From Alentia gelatinosa (taxonomy: Eukaryota > Annelida > Polychaeta > Phyllodocida > Polynoidae), in assembly GCA_950022655.1 (NCBI GenBank), contig OX465579.1:47781950-47845949 (forward strand): 64,000 nucleotides of DNA, in the 5' to 3' direction. The notes beneath the pieces were generated by a model that searched no databases, was not told where the DNA came from, and was given only the letters and a program-made list of their open reading frames with translations. Positions 10,979-22,832 of this stretch are shown here, in pieces; the first letter of the stretch is position 1; the number at the start of each line of letters is the position of its first letter. Made by a program: the position numbers and the translations under genes.

Positions 10979-11001
10979 GGGGGTGGGGGGGGGGGGGGGG
11001 G
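10979..11001. repeat. Poly(G) tract with one T
   Basis: G5-T-G17. Capable of G-quadruplex structure; also a typical place for assembly errors. Confidence 0.95.
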
Positions 11002-11729
11002 TTATTATTTCAGAGGTTCTTTATAGGTGTGACTTAATTGAATGTAAGTTGAACTGTAAATTGTGAATATGCAACGATACAGATATTTTCTAATAACTCG
11101 AAGGGCAGAAAATAGTCTGACATACTACTACAACACCCACTATCTAAGAGGTAAATGTAGATTAGATCCCACCTTTACCTTCCCTTTAATGGTTATGCAA
11201 CTTCGAGGCGAAAGATATTATATTACGTTATTTCTTCTATAGGGTTAAGATCTTCCATCACCTACATATATGCACTAGAGGGCCAATAGAGTTTGGCGGT
11301 ATAAAGGTAAAATCTTTCATCAATGTTTCACTACAAGACTGCCCTCCAATCAATGTTTTCGGTATGTAAAGAGAGAAATTATTCACTTTCAATGGTTTGT
11401 AACAACTTTAGATGTAAATATTTGAAGAAGAATATCCATTAATCATATTCATGTCATTAAATCTCTACTAACATCCATGGACGAGACAGAGGAGGATGTA
11501 ATACAGTTGGTTATTCCAACACGTCTCCCTAATGTCAATGACCTTGTGACTCCTTCTTAGCAATTTGTAACGGTCCGTGAATATTCACGTAATTTAGTTG
11601 GCTCAATTGAAACTGCTCAACATGATGCCCATCAGTAATAAGGAGATCTATTGTTGAGCATTTCAAGGAATAGATCTCATTTGTGTAACGTCATTCAACC
11701 CAAATCTATGAGGTATTCCCCCTGTGCCT
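11002..11729. other. Intergenic sequence, no gene seen
   Basis: AT-rich, no open frame of interest, no repeat recognised. Confidence 0.45.
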
Positions 11730-12023
11730 GGTGCCAAACAAACCGCTGTCATCTCTCCAGTAGATCTACACTAACCTAACGGTGGTCTGACACGGTTATG
11801 GATGCGCTGATCTAGTCCCTGTGTATTGAATGTGGGCAGGGGTGGTCATACTCGCTGCAACAAGAAGGACAGGATGCGTGGTATTATGTTTAGAAAACGT
11901 GTTTAGATCAACCTGTGGACTATGTAGGCTCTCACAAAAGAAATATGACGCAATTCCTAATGATATCAGAACGCCCATAGCGCCATGCTGGTGTATCACT
12001 AAGCAGCTGGTTTGTTTGGCACC
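11730..12023. mobile_element. Possible MITE with 19-20 bp inverted termini
   Basis: GGTGCCAAACAAACCGCTG at 11730-11748 is matched by the inverted CAGCTGGTTTGTTTGGCACC at 12004-12023, about 295 bp apart. The interior has opposite-strand open frames but nothing protein-like. No clear target duplication, so only the terminal repeat supports the call. Confidence 0.5.
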
Positions 12024-13163
12024 AAAAGAACATGTGGAGTTAGGGAATTCCCATGCGTGACTTAATCACTAACGTAGTCTATGCGATATATGTAATTCAA
12101 TAAAAAACTTGGCTTGGAGTGGTATTAGACTAACAACCATTGCATAAGACACCGCACCTTAGTCTTAATGGCCTAGAGAAATGCATTCTGCGCTTGGTAT
12201 CTCTGCTAATAGAGCTACGTAAGTGTGGCACAGGGGTAGGCAGGGCTATCTAATAACAACTTTAAGAACTAGATAAATAGATCAATGACCAAACTTTTGC
12301 ATGGTTTAACAAGTTAGGAAATGCTGCATACAAATCAGTGTTACCATCCCTTAGTTCTTGTCATTACTACTGTACCTCTTATTTGTTTTTAAGCAAAATA
12401 GACAGATAGATTCAAGGCCTAGAATGAGTAAGAATACTGCATCTGACAAAGATCTGATGTATTCAAAGTTTCACCTCAGTTGCTGACTCATGTAAATGGA
12501 TCATATCTGATCCAACAACTGTTGTTTGTCTGCAGGTATTGCATAACTAACTAGATGAGCTGGGAAACGAGCCTAAGGAAAAATATCTATGGGGTTGCTT
12601 TTTGCAGGGTCAATGGGTTCGAACCCTACTGTAAGTGGACAAATTTTGTCTAGAAACTCATGTCACGAACCAGATGTAATATATGCGATATATATTTAAA
12701 AAAATAAATATTTGTTGAATTCTACCTCCACTATTCTGGTGGAGGGTTGGGTGTAATGGACAAGCAGGGCAAGGTACTTCGCTGATGCCAAAGTGCGAGA
12801 CAGGCGCTGCTTGCATAAGGCCTGCAGGTGTCATTAACACAATACTCATGTCGTGTTCGCCGGGATAGGATAGTTACTAGACTGTAATCATGAAATTAAT
12901 CTGCCGTCAGGTAATGCTACCCTGTGATCTGCTGAATCACAGGTTGGTTCTAGGCCAGAAGGAACCTAAAACTTTTCTACCCACACCAAGACACAACATA
13001 CAGATATACATACAAGAGTTTATACACCACAACAACATGGTATACGTTTACTTAGCCAAGACTAGGTAACTCACAGGTGAGTCTGGTACAATCAACTGAA
13101 GTTGAATAACCCTGACCCTACTACCAAAAGAGTAAAGAACGTCTGCACTCTTTAGTGAGAACC
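12024..13163. other. Intergenic sequence, no gene seen
   Basis: An isolated box-B-like word (GGTTCGAACCC) occurs at 12616-12626 without a convincing box A. Otherwise featureless. Confidence 0.4.
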
Positions 13164-13453
13164 CAGGGGGCCGTTGAATAAACTACGAGCGACAAAATGT
13201 ATCCCAGAATTGTCTTTGGGGCCATAGTGTTGTATAAAATAATTTGCTGTAAACAGAAGTTATTTTGACAATATGAGTAATCTAAACCTCTTACAAGGTG
13301 TTCTATACAAATACTTTCATTTAGAAAATACCTTCTCTTTGGCCATACAAGACTGAATGTAAAAATTCGTCCAAGATTTCGTATATCGTTGGAGTTATCG
13401 TATCGTCCAGCACAGCACCAGAAACGAACAAATTTTATTCAACAGGCCCCAGG
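13164..13453. mobile_element. MITE-like element with CAGGGGGCC..TTGAATAAA termini
   Basis: The left end reads CAGGGGGCCGTTGAATAAA; the right end is the near-perfect inverted TTTATTCAACAGGCCCCAGG. Size about 290 bp, AT-rich interior with no coding capacity. Similar CAGGGGGC..TCATAAA termini are frequent on short DNA elements of marine invertebrates (general knowledge, not checked). No exact target duplication seen. Confidence 0.65.
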
Positions 13454-13865
13454 TCTGCTCCTCTCTCAAGAAGCAAGACGAGTGATCTGCCGGCCTACCT
13501 GCAACCGTGACTATATATACAGTCGAGTTATCTAACAAAAGGTGACCCCGTAGCACCTGCGTGCACAGGTCCGGTTCGGTTACTTGCAGCCAGGTGTAGA
13601 CATGACAAGTCCTCTAACGAGAAAGAAGCAGACCACCACTTGACCCCCAAACTTACATATACCTCCTGGTATATTTGTCAATTTACATAGTGAATGATCG
13701 GGTTCACTCGAACGAGACTATGAATCAGGATTTCGCTACCTATGGACGACAGGGCTAATTATAAGTATGATTGACGAGCTCTCGCCAAAAATGTTGTCAG
13801 TGGAGATATCTTTCGTCGGGACTGTCGTCCTCTACAAGAGTATGAAATTAACTCCCCACCCCCCA

Positions 13866-13881
13866 CCCCCCCCCCCCCCCC
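13866..13881. repeat. Poly(C) tract, 16 bases
   Basis: Uninterrupted C run preceded by CCCCACCCCCCA-type sequence. Confidence 0.93.
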
Positions 13882-15499
13882 AGTATCTCATCTAGGATAA
13901 TTTATGCATATTTTTTTAGAAAGTTTTATTTTTGTTATCCTGAGATTAAATTTTTGTAGTCAGTATTTGATAAATCCTCAAAGTTGAAGAGTTGCCGGGA
14001 AACCTCTATGCTGAGGACTCCATTGATTTGCTCCAACATGGTTTGAAAATAAATGCATTTCATAATATAATTTCCATTTATCAACCACGCCTAGGATTCC
14101 TACAGATGTATCCTTCAAAGCCAGGAGCATTCAATTTTTTCAGCAGGGACTATCTAATGAACACTAATATGAAAAGGATGGTTCATGTCTGGTATTTAAT
14201 GGTTCAAGTCTGGCATTTATCACACAAACATCAGTAAGTTTCACATCCAAAATACATTAGGTATAATATATTTGGGTGCTACATGTCATGTTGCACATAT
14301 CATACACAGGACCTATAGCAATCGAGATAAAAGTGTATCATGCATCGAATTCCTTCGGCAATCTCCGAATCATAATACATTTATTTTCATAATCCCTCCA
14401 TTCGTATGAATACCAAATCGCATATTGCACCAAGTCAAATATAGGAGAAGAATTTGTGCAACATGAATTATTCTGTAATAAACCAAATCGAATAAAGATA
14501 ATTGAATTTGCCTGTTATGGTTGGTAGTAAATATCATGCATCAAATGTTTACTGTACAAATTGTAGTAACGTATATAAATATAGTTATATATCTCAAGAT
14601 AAACAGCAAGTTTTATAACAGAATCATGAATAACGCTTCACGAATAACGAGATGCGTTATTCTCCAACTAACGTTCCAACGCAGTATACAGCACGAATTA
14701 ACCTGGCTGAATCACACATTTCTGAATAAATGTCTACACTGAAGTGGAGACATAATGGTCTGGGCAATCTATGTCAAGAGGAGACATACTATCGTCTCCA
14801 CAACAAACCACCCAGTAATACTAGTAGCATTGGTCATAGAAAGGAAAATAAGAAATGTGTATTGGTCCCATATTGATGTCAAGATCAAAGGGATAACGTA
14901 TCCCCGAAGCTATTGCGACTGACACATGTCCACACTGGGTGGCCGTGGCTGGCGGTGTGACAGGGACCACCGTTAGATGTCGCTGGATAATGCTTTTGTG
15001 CCAGGCTATGTGGGTAATTAGATGTCACTTTGATGTGAAGACGAGCACGTGCTCGCCCGCTGTATCCCAGTGTGTGTTGAGCAACCCCCGTATGGGGCAG
15101 AGCGGTGAAGATACCTGATACTGACCAGGCTGTCAATCTCCAAGATCGCTATAAATAATTAAGAACGTCCTAACTGGAGTCTCGCAGATTGATTTTAAAG
15201 TCAGATTTGAGTCATGATTTTTGTCCTGGTGACAACATGGGCGCCAACACATAATATTAGTTCATACTTACAAAATTTCAAACGTTTAATATCAAAAACA
15301 TATGTAATATCATCAAATTGATAGTTTTTATACTTGTAAATTTTCAATTTTCGCTTTCATATGATCCACAATCTAAATTTGTCTATCTTGAAGCCCATGA
15401 ATTTTCGCAAATGGAAAAATGTGCAAACACAACATCTCATGTGGTTTATGTTAGTAAGGAAAAGATAAATAAGTGAAGTCGAGTTCAGCCTAAGATACT
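13882..15499. other. Intergenic sequence, no gene seen
   Basis: Open frames 13992-14237, 14521-14742 (plus) and 14885-15136 (minus) show no recognisable domain. GTGGAGAC at about 14745 and GTCTCCAC near 14795 form a weak inverted pair. Confidence 0.4.
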
Positions 15500-15541
15500 A
15501 TAATATGTCTCCCTTCATATATAATATGTCTTCCTTCATAT
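15500..15541. repeat. 21-bp direct repeat, two copies
   Basis: ATAATATGTCTCCCTTCATAT is followed immediately by the same unit with one C-to-T change. Confidence 0.9.
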
Positions 15542-15979
15542 GAATGATCGCACCGATTTCTAAATAATTCCTATATATCCATATATGCTCATTAATCTAG
15601 GCTACTTAGTTGTCCATGAAGTAAGACCGACTGTCCACTGCCGGAAAGTATGTTGTTCTTTTTCACTTATTGGGTTATTTTCTTTTTTTCTTTTATCTAT
15701 TTCCAATATCTAGAGTACTTGCTAGCTCTTCCTGTTGTACATTCAAAATCCTTGTAATCTGTTGGGTACATCGAGATGGTAAGGTGATGATGAGGGATGT
15801 GATGAGAGTGAGAAGTGAATTATAAACACAATTACAGCGTACATGTTCGTATAAGTATAACCCAAAACTATTTTTGATCTAATCAGAAACAAAATGCTTC
15901 GAGAAATTATTTCACATGGTTTCTTACCTCTAGGCCAGAACCAACATTAGATTATTAGTCAACCAATTCTGAACTCAGT

Positions 15980-16300
15980 TTATTGTGTACAATATCGTTG
16001 TATATCGTATTGTTTGTTCAGAGGCATGGCAGAAGCAGTTCGGTAACACATTTGGCTGCTTTAGAATTATATTGACCGAAATTATTGAGATATATCACTA
16101 TTGTCTACGCTGGTAGGAGAGAGTGACCACTGGGGCCGGAAAATACGGTTTTCTCAATATAAAAAGGTTTATTGTGTACAATACCGTTGGACTTCGCATT
16201 AAATGCTCATAGACATGGCAGACGCACATAACAACCAAGTTTGACCGTTTTAAAATTATTGACCGAAATTATTGAGATATAGTCCTATTGCCCACGCTGA
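15980..16300. repeat. 188-bp tandem duplication, diverged
   Basis: TTTATTGTGTACAATA starts at 15980 and again at 16168. Both units continue with CGTTG, CATGGCAGA, GACCGAAATTATTGAGATAT and C.ACGCTG. The second unit ends at about 16300. Non-coding; diverged in point changes and small indels, so an old duplication. Confidence 0.85.
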
Positions 16301-16648
16301 CAAGACAGGGATAGGGTCGTGGCAGGGTGGCCTCGGTTGGTGGGGAACTTGCGTTAACACACACGCTTAGCAACACGCTTAAAATGATGTATTCATACTG
16401 TTAATCGCTGTATTCACTTGTACTGCATCGAGAAATTCAGGGCTACTGAGAGATGCTCTAAGCTAAAAAAAAATTAAAAACTAGAAAAAAACACAAGAAA
16501 ACCTATGCATGATCTTCTGTTGTAATGCACACATGTATACGACATGAATTAAGAGGTGGTAACCCCCAAACTTAGAATGAAGACTGAAGAGTGAAAAAAA
16601 CGGTTTGGTACGTCCATGCGGACTTCTGTATTAACTAACTGGCCAACG
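16301..16648. other. Intergenic sequence, no gene seen
   Basis: AT-rich with an A-rich stretch near 16465-16500. If the minus-strand element at 16649-16677 is part of a retroelement end, this segment would be its downstream side. Confidence 0.4.
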
Positions 16649-16677
16649 TTTCGGAACTAACAACGTTCCTTCATCAG
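16649..16677 (-). ncRNA. Hammerhead-ribozyme-like core motif
   Basis: On the minus strand CTGATGA (16677-16671) is followed by A, then GGAAC-GTTGTTA-GTTCC (a perfect 5-bp stem with a 7-base loop), then GAAAC, GTTGG. CUGANGA and GAAA flanking helix II are the conserved core of hammerhead ribozymes. Differences from a canonical ribozyme are the extra A between CUGAUGA and the stem, and no convincing stem III with a UH cleavage site. Very similar CTGATGAAG-stem-CGAAACG words are known near the ends of Penelope-like retroelements, which carry hammerheads in their terminal repeats (established for that family). Whether this copy cleaves is unknown. Confidence 0.45.
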
Positions 16678-16845
16678 GGCAAGAAATACATAAAGTGAAG
16701 AATTTACAATGTACACAGCATATTTATACACATTATCGTAGCGTTCGTGGAAAGCTTCAATGAAATTTTCAATGTCAATATAGTCCAAGTCTTCACAGAA
16801 GTTGGAAGGGCCTGTGATATCCAGTGTAATGGGAATTGAGATATT
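16657..16845 (-). pseudogene. Short protein-like frame ending in the ribozyme-like motif
   Basis: 62 codons without a stop, running from just after a TAA (16848-16846) to TAG (16659-16657). The peptide has a charged, ordered look (CEDLDYIDIENF, FHERYDNVYKYA) and ends LALMKERC, where LMKE is encoded by the CTGATGAAGGA of the hammerhead-like motif. No family recognised. It may be the decayed C-terminus of a retroelement protein; chance is also possible at this length. Confidence 0.25.
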
Positions 16846-16848
16846 TTA

Positions 16849-19800
16849 CACAGGAAACCCTTAGTCAGTTCAATGTCCTGTATTTCACAGAGTGTAATAA
16901 TTTAGGCTATTTTTAAAACCAAGTATTAAAAATACATATTATAAATATTTGTCCATTTACACCTGGAGAACCTCCTCAAGAAATTTCCTCGTCCTTTTCA
17001 ACTGAGAGGGCGCCACCTCCGCCATTATCGACAGCATGCGAGCGAGGGCTATTTCAGCCTTGACTGGTTCGCATGGTGGACTCAAGTTTCTCAAGTATAC
17101 GACATGTATGATGATTGTACTGGTAATGCAATATTACATTGTCTTTACCCAGGAGCAACGAAAGGTTTTATCTATATCGTATCTGATTAATCAGAACAAT
17201 GGGACTCGTTGGCTATAGAAATAGTAGTTTGTTTCTGTGTTTCGGAGAGCTCTTCATTGCCAGATTTAGTACGAAAGCGTTTCCACCATCGACACTGTAT
17301 CTGAAACATACTCGGTAAGCTCGACAAGAGGTAAATAAATTTCAACTGGATCAACTCATCAAAGATATCACTTATTCCTTGCCAGACATCAACAGAAATT
17401 CATCAGTCAGATCTAGATCTACCTACTTCAAACAAGGAGGTATTTAGTAGATTGTTGATACGTTCATAGCGGAGCCCGGTGATTGTTATGACGAACAACA
17501 ATTTCGAAATGCACGACAATGGTGCCAATGAGAGCTTGGCTGTTTTCGAGTATGAGGGATTCTACTGATACGATAATATTTTGTTTTTAATCCTTTCTTT
17601 ACAATATGTAGGAACTATTGTCTAAGGGTCCCGTCGAGAACAGGAATCTGTTTATAGCTCTAGATATGATCCTAAAATTGATAAAGCTCTTAGATAAGAT
17701 GACGTGCATAATACATACAGGGAACGATGATGAGTAATAGTAATCTGTTGGAGGTTTAGGAGGTAGGGTACCTATACATCTGTATAATCCAATTTAGCAC
17801 CCAAAGATCTGCAGGCTATCGGTTACATAAATGACTTGTTGCATAGCTGGTGACGTGGCTACCGAAACTATGTTTATTTTAGGTTCAGGTATTTTCGTGA
17901 GCATCTGTCGCTGATTCTACTGAGCAACCGATCTAGACTAAAACCTGCCGAAATCGGGCGGGATCGGGAAAAATCGGGGGGAGGAATTGTATAAGGATAG
18001 CTGCCGGTGGAAGAACCATTTTTTGCCCTGTACATTTTCCGGCGCTAACCCGATATACTGCGTGAGCACATTAGCCATGTAAACACATCATAGGATATTC
18101 TTTGATGTATTCAAATGAGACAAGCACTGAAAGCTCTTTTTGTATGGGTCCTGGCTTTAATTCTAAAATAAAATGATGTTGTGTTTACCTCTGTGATTTT
18201 CTGTACTTTCTCCAATCTATATTTGTTCAATATTGTTATCGGTTCTTACATGTGTTGCCCCATTGGTGTGTAGCAGGAACTCGTATCAGGTACTACCGAC
18301 ACGTATGTCGATTAGTAAAATATAATTTGAATAATATGTATCTTCTACACAAATATGTCTGGGGAACAATACCTTGGACGAATCTCAAATCAAATGATGA
18401 CATTTTAAGGATAGTAAACGATGAGAACATTTCGCTTATAACGTAGTCGGGTGACTAATTGCGTCCATATCAGGCATTTCTGATAAATACAGTGTGTCTA
18501 TCTAAGTGGGTGGACAGGAAGGAGATTATGCTAATGACATGGACACTTCTGGAGAAGTAGGGCCTTCCTATACGAGGTAATAGGAAATGTATATTCCTAG
18601 TGGAAGGTGAGGTGGCCCTAGCTATCTGCCTATAGACTGAGCGCCTTCCAAATTACGAACGAACAAATTATTCCCTGAGGCTGTCACATATGTTGTTATA
18701 ATGAGCACACTGGCGCCTCCTCGAGACACTGGAAGTATACAGCCTATAAAGTTACCAACGGTTCACCATCTTTGGATTGAACCAAACTTGAGCATTGGAC
18801 CTGCATACTTCTTACCTGCTCGCCCATTCCTTAAGCTCACGTATGCAATAACACTAACCGCTGCCGTTTCGAAAATAGGGATTCTGTGACGGAGGAATGC
18901 ATTCAGCAAATTGTCCTATTATCAAAAAGCAAGCTGGTTGATATTCTCTGCTGTTGGGGAGCGTTTTCTGGTTTATATGCGTTACGTCCCTCAGGGAAAG
19001 GATAAGACCCGCAGTAAAGTTATATCCAGTATGGACTGAATTCCCCAATGATCCCGTAGGTCTGCTGGGATTATGAACCCTAGGCAATGCTCTTTTAAGC
19101 TTAAAAAGAAACGGAAGTAGCATAAAGTTCAGTTAGAGATGGGACATTGGATCGGTTAAAAGCACTTAGCCCTCTCAGGAGGTAGGACCACATAATCACT
19201 GTCCCCTGGCATAGACATTCGACAAGAAACGCCTGGTGTTGAACTTTATTATCTAGCCTCTTATGTCAGTATGGTATGGGGTCATCGAAAATGTCCCCAC
19301 CCTGTTTATCTACAAACTTAATTTGTCATGCGACGATGCTTCGATTGACTATCTTGATAGATGTAATAAATACTATATTTCTATTATTCTCTATTCGATA
19401 TTAGAATTCAAGGCATTTCAATATAGATAATAAAGAATTTTGAGATTAAAAGAACGAGGAAGATCAGATAATCTCTAGACCCTGTGACGAGTTAGCAATA
19501 CAAACGACATGAGGCTTGATTTGTCTCACAACGAGGGGTGATAACATAAAAAAGAAGAATTTCTCTGTGATTGACATTCTAATTGAATGTTTTTTGGGGA
19601 GGGGGTAGAGGGAAATCGGTTTTATACCCTCAGTAGAGATACATTTATGCCCGCCATCTCGTGTTAGTGCTGTAGAGTGATACAGTATGGTGCCCTGGGC
19701 ATGTTACCTTCAATGACAGTATACGGCAAGCTGCTGCTGACATCAAAGGTAAACAGCCGTGAATTGGGCGCTTCCAGCACCGTGGCATCTTTCTATAGGC

Positions 19801-21015
19801 GTACGTGAGCCGTACGTGTCAGATATGTGGAGTGTCCTACGTATCATGTACGTGCCGCCAACACGGCCGCCAGTGTCTATAACCGCATTCTTGAGACCCC
19901 AACCTCACAAACACATCATGGAGAAAACCACGGTCCTCGGTCTCAACGAGTTGGAGGCTATAAGCTCGGCTTCACAGAGGCTCAGTGAAGTATCCGGATA
20001 GGATGCAGGCGATAGGGAACGACTGCCTTCAGCAATAATGTGGGCGGGTATCGTGACTATGAGGGAACATGGCGGCTTCTAATTAGCCAAGGTCAAAGGA
20101 CATGACAGTTATGAGCACCATCCTAGCCGTAATGTGCCCTAGGTTGCACGAAATCTGACTAGAGGTTTGCGCCTATGACTAGTTCAATAGAGGTCCCTTT
20201 ATAATGTTTAGCTCAGGGATGTAAGTCTGTGTTCCGTTTGGTTGGGTAGGTTATTCAACGTCGAATATGTTCCATTAGACATTCTCCAGATGGTTTACTT
20301 TAAATTACGGTACATATGTTTATCCTGTCTGAAAAACAGAGTATTCTGCCCAGGAGGTCTGTTAGCCTGGGCTATATAGAGTGAAAGATGCCGGAAACTA
20401 GAGACTGGTTGTTACCCAGCAAGGGATAAACAGTCGACTGACTGACGCTAATGAACAATTGGCGTCAGAAATCATCCCAGCTTTGTCTTCCCCTCCAGCA
20501 TTCCACTGTCTCTGGAAGTTATTTGTGTTGGTGCTCAGCATCAAAAGAACAGCACATTTCGGACACAAACTGATGGAAATGCAGCTCTATTTCAGGATAC
20601 TAGAGATTCTTTATTCCTTGAGAGGTGTAGAAATCGGGTAAAATTACCCCTGGTCGGCTCTTTGCGAAAATCCTACTTTTTTCAACAACAGCTCTATTTT
20701 AGTATTTTATCGAATATAACTGCCATTGCTCAAGACAACTGTCGCTACAGTAATGAAAAGAACAGACAATATAATCAGGTAACCATAATCAGGTATATTC
20801 TTGACGTCTTTCCACAATGATCCCTCTATAGTAGAAGTTCTACTTTAGATTGGTTCACATAGATAAGACTCCAAGGCAAATGGGAAACGCTATTCACTGG
20901 GAGAGCGTACAATAAATAATCTTTTTTTTATAGACTGACAATTGCATCTTCATTGAAATCAACAATCATTTATTTACACTTGTACATTCAAACTAAAACT
21001 ACTGCTTGTGATACA
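16849..21015. other. Intergenic sequence, no gene seen
   Basis: About 4.2 kb without a supported gene. Open frames (17036-17218, 18252-18446, 18701-18889, 18854-19123, 19759-20001, 20459-20641) are short, unrelated and without splice context. A G-rich word at 17956-17981 is listed separately. Near 18558-18630 GGGCCTTCC and its inverted GGAAGG..GGCCC form a loose inverted pair. Confidence 0.4.
17956..17981 (+). other. Possible G-quadruplex sequence
   Basis: Four G-runs (GGG, GGG, GGG, G6) separated by 1, 3 and 7 bases inside repeated ATCGGG words; fits the G3+N1-7 rule. Confidence 0.5.
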
Positions 21016-21238
21016 CAGGGATGAAAGTCGGAACTGGTGAAAAAAACTGGAAATTTAAAATCTTAAAAAAAAGGAAGTACCTATACCATAATTGTCGAAC
21101 ATAATAGCTCTGAATCGATAAATATCTGAAGAGAGATAAATACCAAAATGATCAGGAAATGCCTCTCTAACATTGCGGTGTAACCGTTGTGTAGGAAATG
21201 TAGGAATTTCGTCATTTGTCGGCAAACCAGCATCCCTG
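21016..21238. mobile_element. CAGGGATG MITE, second short-family copy
   Basis: Begins CAGGGATGAAAGTCGG and ends GCATCCCTG. Shares body blocks with 8638-8810 (AAACTGGAAATTTAAAAT, CTGAATCGATAAAT, TTTCGTCATTTGTCGG) and is about 50 bp longer. Flanks show ATAC on both sides but no exact duplication. Open frame 21055-21300 on the minus strand lies inside it and is not a gene. Confidence 0.75.
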
Positions 21239-21841
21239 AATACGTGAGCTTTCCTGTGAAAAGCTAATGTGAAAATACCCGTAATCTTTTGTACTCTCAA
21301 ATTGGTAAATTCGATTTAAAAGTTTTATTTATCAATATTCATTCTTTTTAACCAACCGCAAAGTTCTCGGATTTCAATGTTTGCCGCCGATAACGACATT
21401 GCAACATCAGGAACGCATAGCATACAGACAGTTTAGGTGACACAAAGAAGCATCAATGTTTTATTGAACAACGGGCAGGCAATACAAATTCTAAACAATA
21501 AAGGAGGAAATCCAGCTCACGGAATTGTGCAGAGATCCCTAGGTTATCGATCACGGCAGAAGGCGTTCTCCAGCTTTACAACTTTCATAAGATGCTGTCT
21601 CTAGAGCTCTAGCCCATACACAGAATACAACGTGTGGGAAATACTTGGCAACCTTCCACAGTAAATGATGAAAAGTTTAATAACAATACGTGGTTTGGGC
21701 CAAAATCGGTTAAGGTCAGAGGCCTATGTAAACGCTATGCGAGGCCACACAAAGAGCTGCACAGGTAGCGAGGGATAGCAGATGAGTTACATACTTTGTT
21801 TCTACTTAATGCTCGGTCATGGGCAAGTGGTACAAAATGGA
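21239..21841. other. Intergenic sequence, no gene seen
   Basis: No open frame or repeat of note. Confidence 0.4.
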
Positions 21842-22002
21842 AATAAAGGCTAGAGGGAAAATAACTGGAAAGTGTTCGAACTGACAGTAAAACATGCTCA
21901 TAGAACTTATGGGATGTGCATATACCGATTAAGGAGAAGCACTAACTTTCACATTTCGTTGGCCTGACGGTACATTTCATCGGCCTGCCATTTGCATCCC
22001 TG
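21842..22002. repeat. Dispersed repeat with GCATCCCTG end
   Basis: AAAATAACTGGAAAGTGTTCG and the following 90 bases resemble 40198-40290 (AAAATAACTGGACAGTGTCGG, then similar GAACTG..A.TAAA, GCTCA.AG). The right end CATTTGCATCCCTG matches the CAGGGATG family terminus; a matching left end is missing, so it is partial. Confidence 0.55.
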
Positions 22003-22319
22003 CAACCTGACTACCTAACCGTACCCCTGATACTGATGTGGCTTAGTCAAACCTGAGTTGCCACGTGACCGACTTAAATCAGTCTACCAGAATTGAATTT
22101 CTACTCTCTCGTGGGTTTTAAGGCAAACTATCCCTCCTGAAAACTCACAGCTAAGGTAGTCCACCTCCCTCATCTCTAGCACCAAGCCAATCAGTAAATA
22201 CTTCCCGTATCCATGGAGGCCAATTCTTTCCGCAGCTAGACAGAGGATAAATTGAATCTGGCAGAAATTTGTCAACCAATGTAGTAGGCGGATTTATTAG
22301 ATAGGCTGAGCATGTTTAT

Positions 22320-22830
22320 CGAAGCACGACCAGTGACCCGGGTAACGACGCCAGACGACTTTCGTCCTTTATCCCCGGAAGGCTTCACAGGTGCCCGAGG
22401 GCCGCGTCTTCCGGGCTGTACCGGAAATGACATCATAAGAATACGGTGTGACGGCGGGAGACGCTGAGCACCTCGGCGCACGCTCCGCAGGGCAATTGGC
22501 AATCCGGTCGGACATCGAGTTTTCTCGTCAAAGCTGGCTGATACCTAATAATGCCCGCGTCCTTGACGGCTACGATCAGACGACAATTTTACATCCGCTG
22601 GTTCTCATCGGAAAGTACACGCCGCACTATAAGCTTGGTGCCCCAGCATACACCTTGAAAAAAATTCCACGCGCGGCAGGGCCACTGACATGCGGAAAAG
22701 GAATATGTCATAGCACATGGACATTGACCGAAGCTGCTACATCTTTCTGGCTTTTGATGGGAAGAGCTTTACGTTCAGGCGTTTGTCCCGGTTACTTATC
22801 ATCAGATGACCAATGAGTGACTAACCTCCA
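22320..22830. other. CG-rich segment with 122-codon open frame
   Basis: CpG dinucleotides are unusually frequent at about 22320-22500 compared with the flanks. Open frame 22448-22816 on the plus strand starts inside it, from GTG. One stretch, TPHYKLGAPAYTLKKIPR, loosely recalls SHIPPO/ODF3-type repeats of ciliary proteins, but the diagnostic PGPG is absent and no repeats follow. No acceptor or donor of quality was found. I treat it as an unproven exon candidate or chance frame in CG-rich DNA. Confidence 0.25.
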
Positions 22831-22832
22831 TA

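Noticed and set aside
12616..12626. Box-B-like GGTTCGAACCC suggesting a tRNA or SINE
   Set aside because: No convincing box A at the right distance and no acceptor-stem pairing; the word is a short palindrome that can arise by chance.
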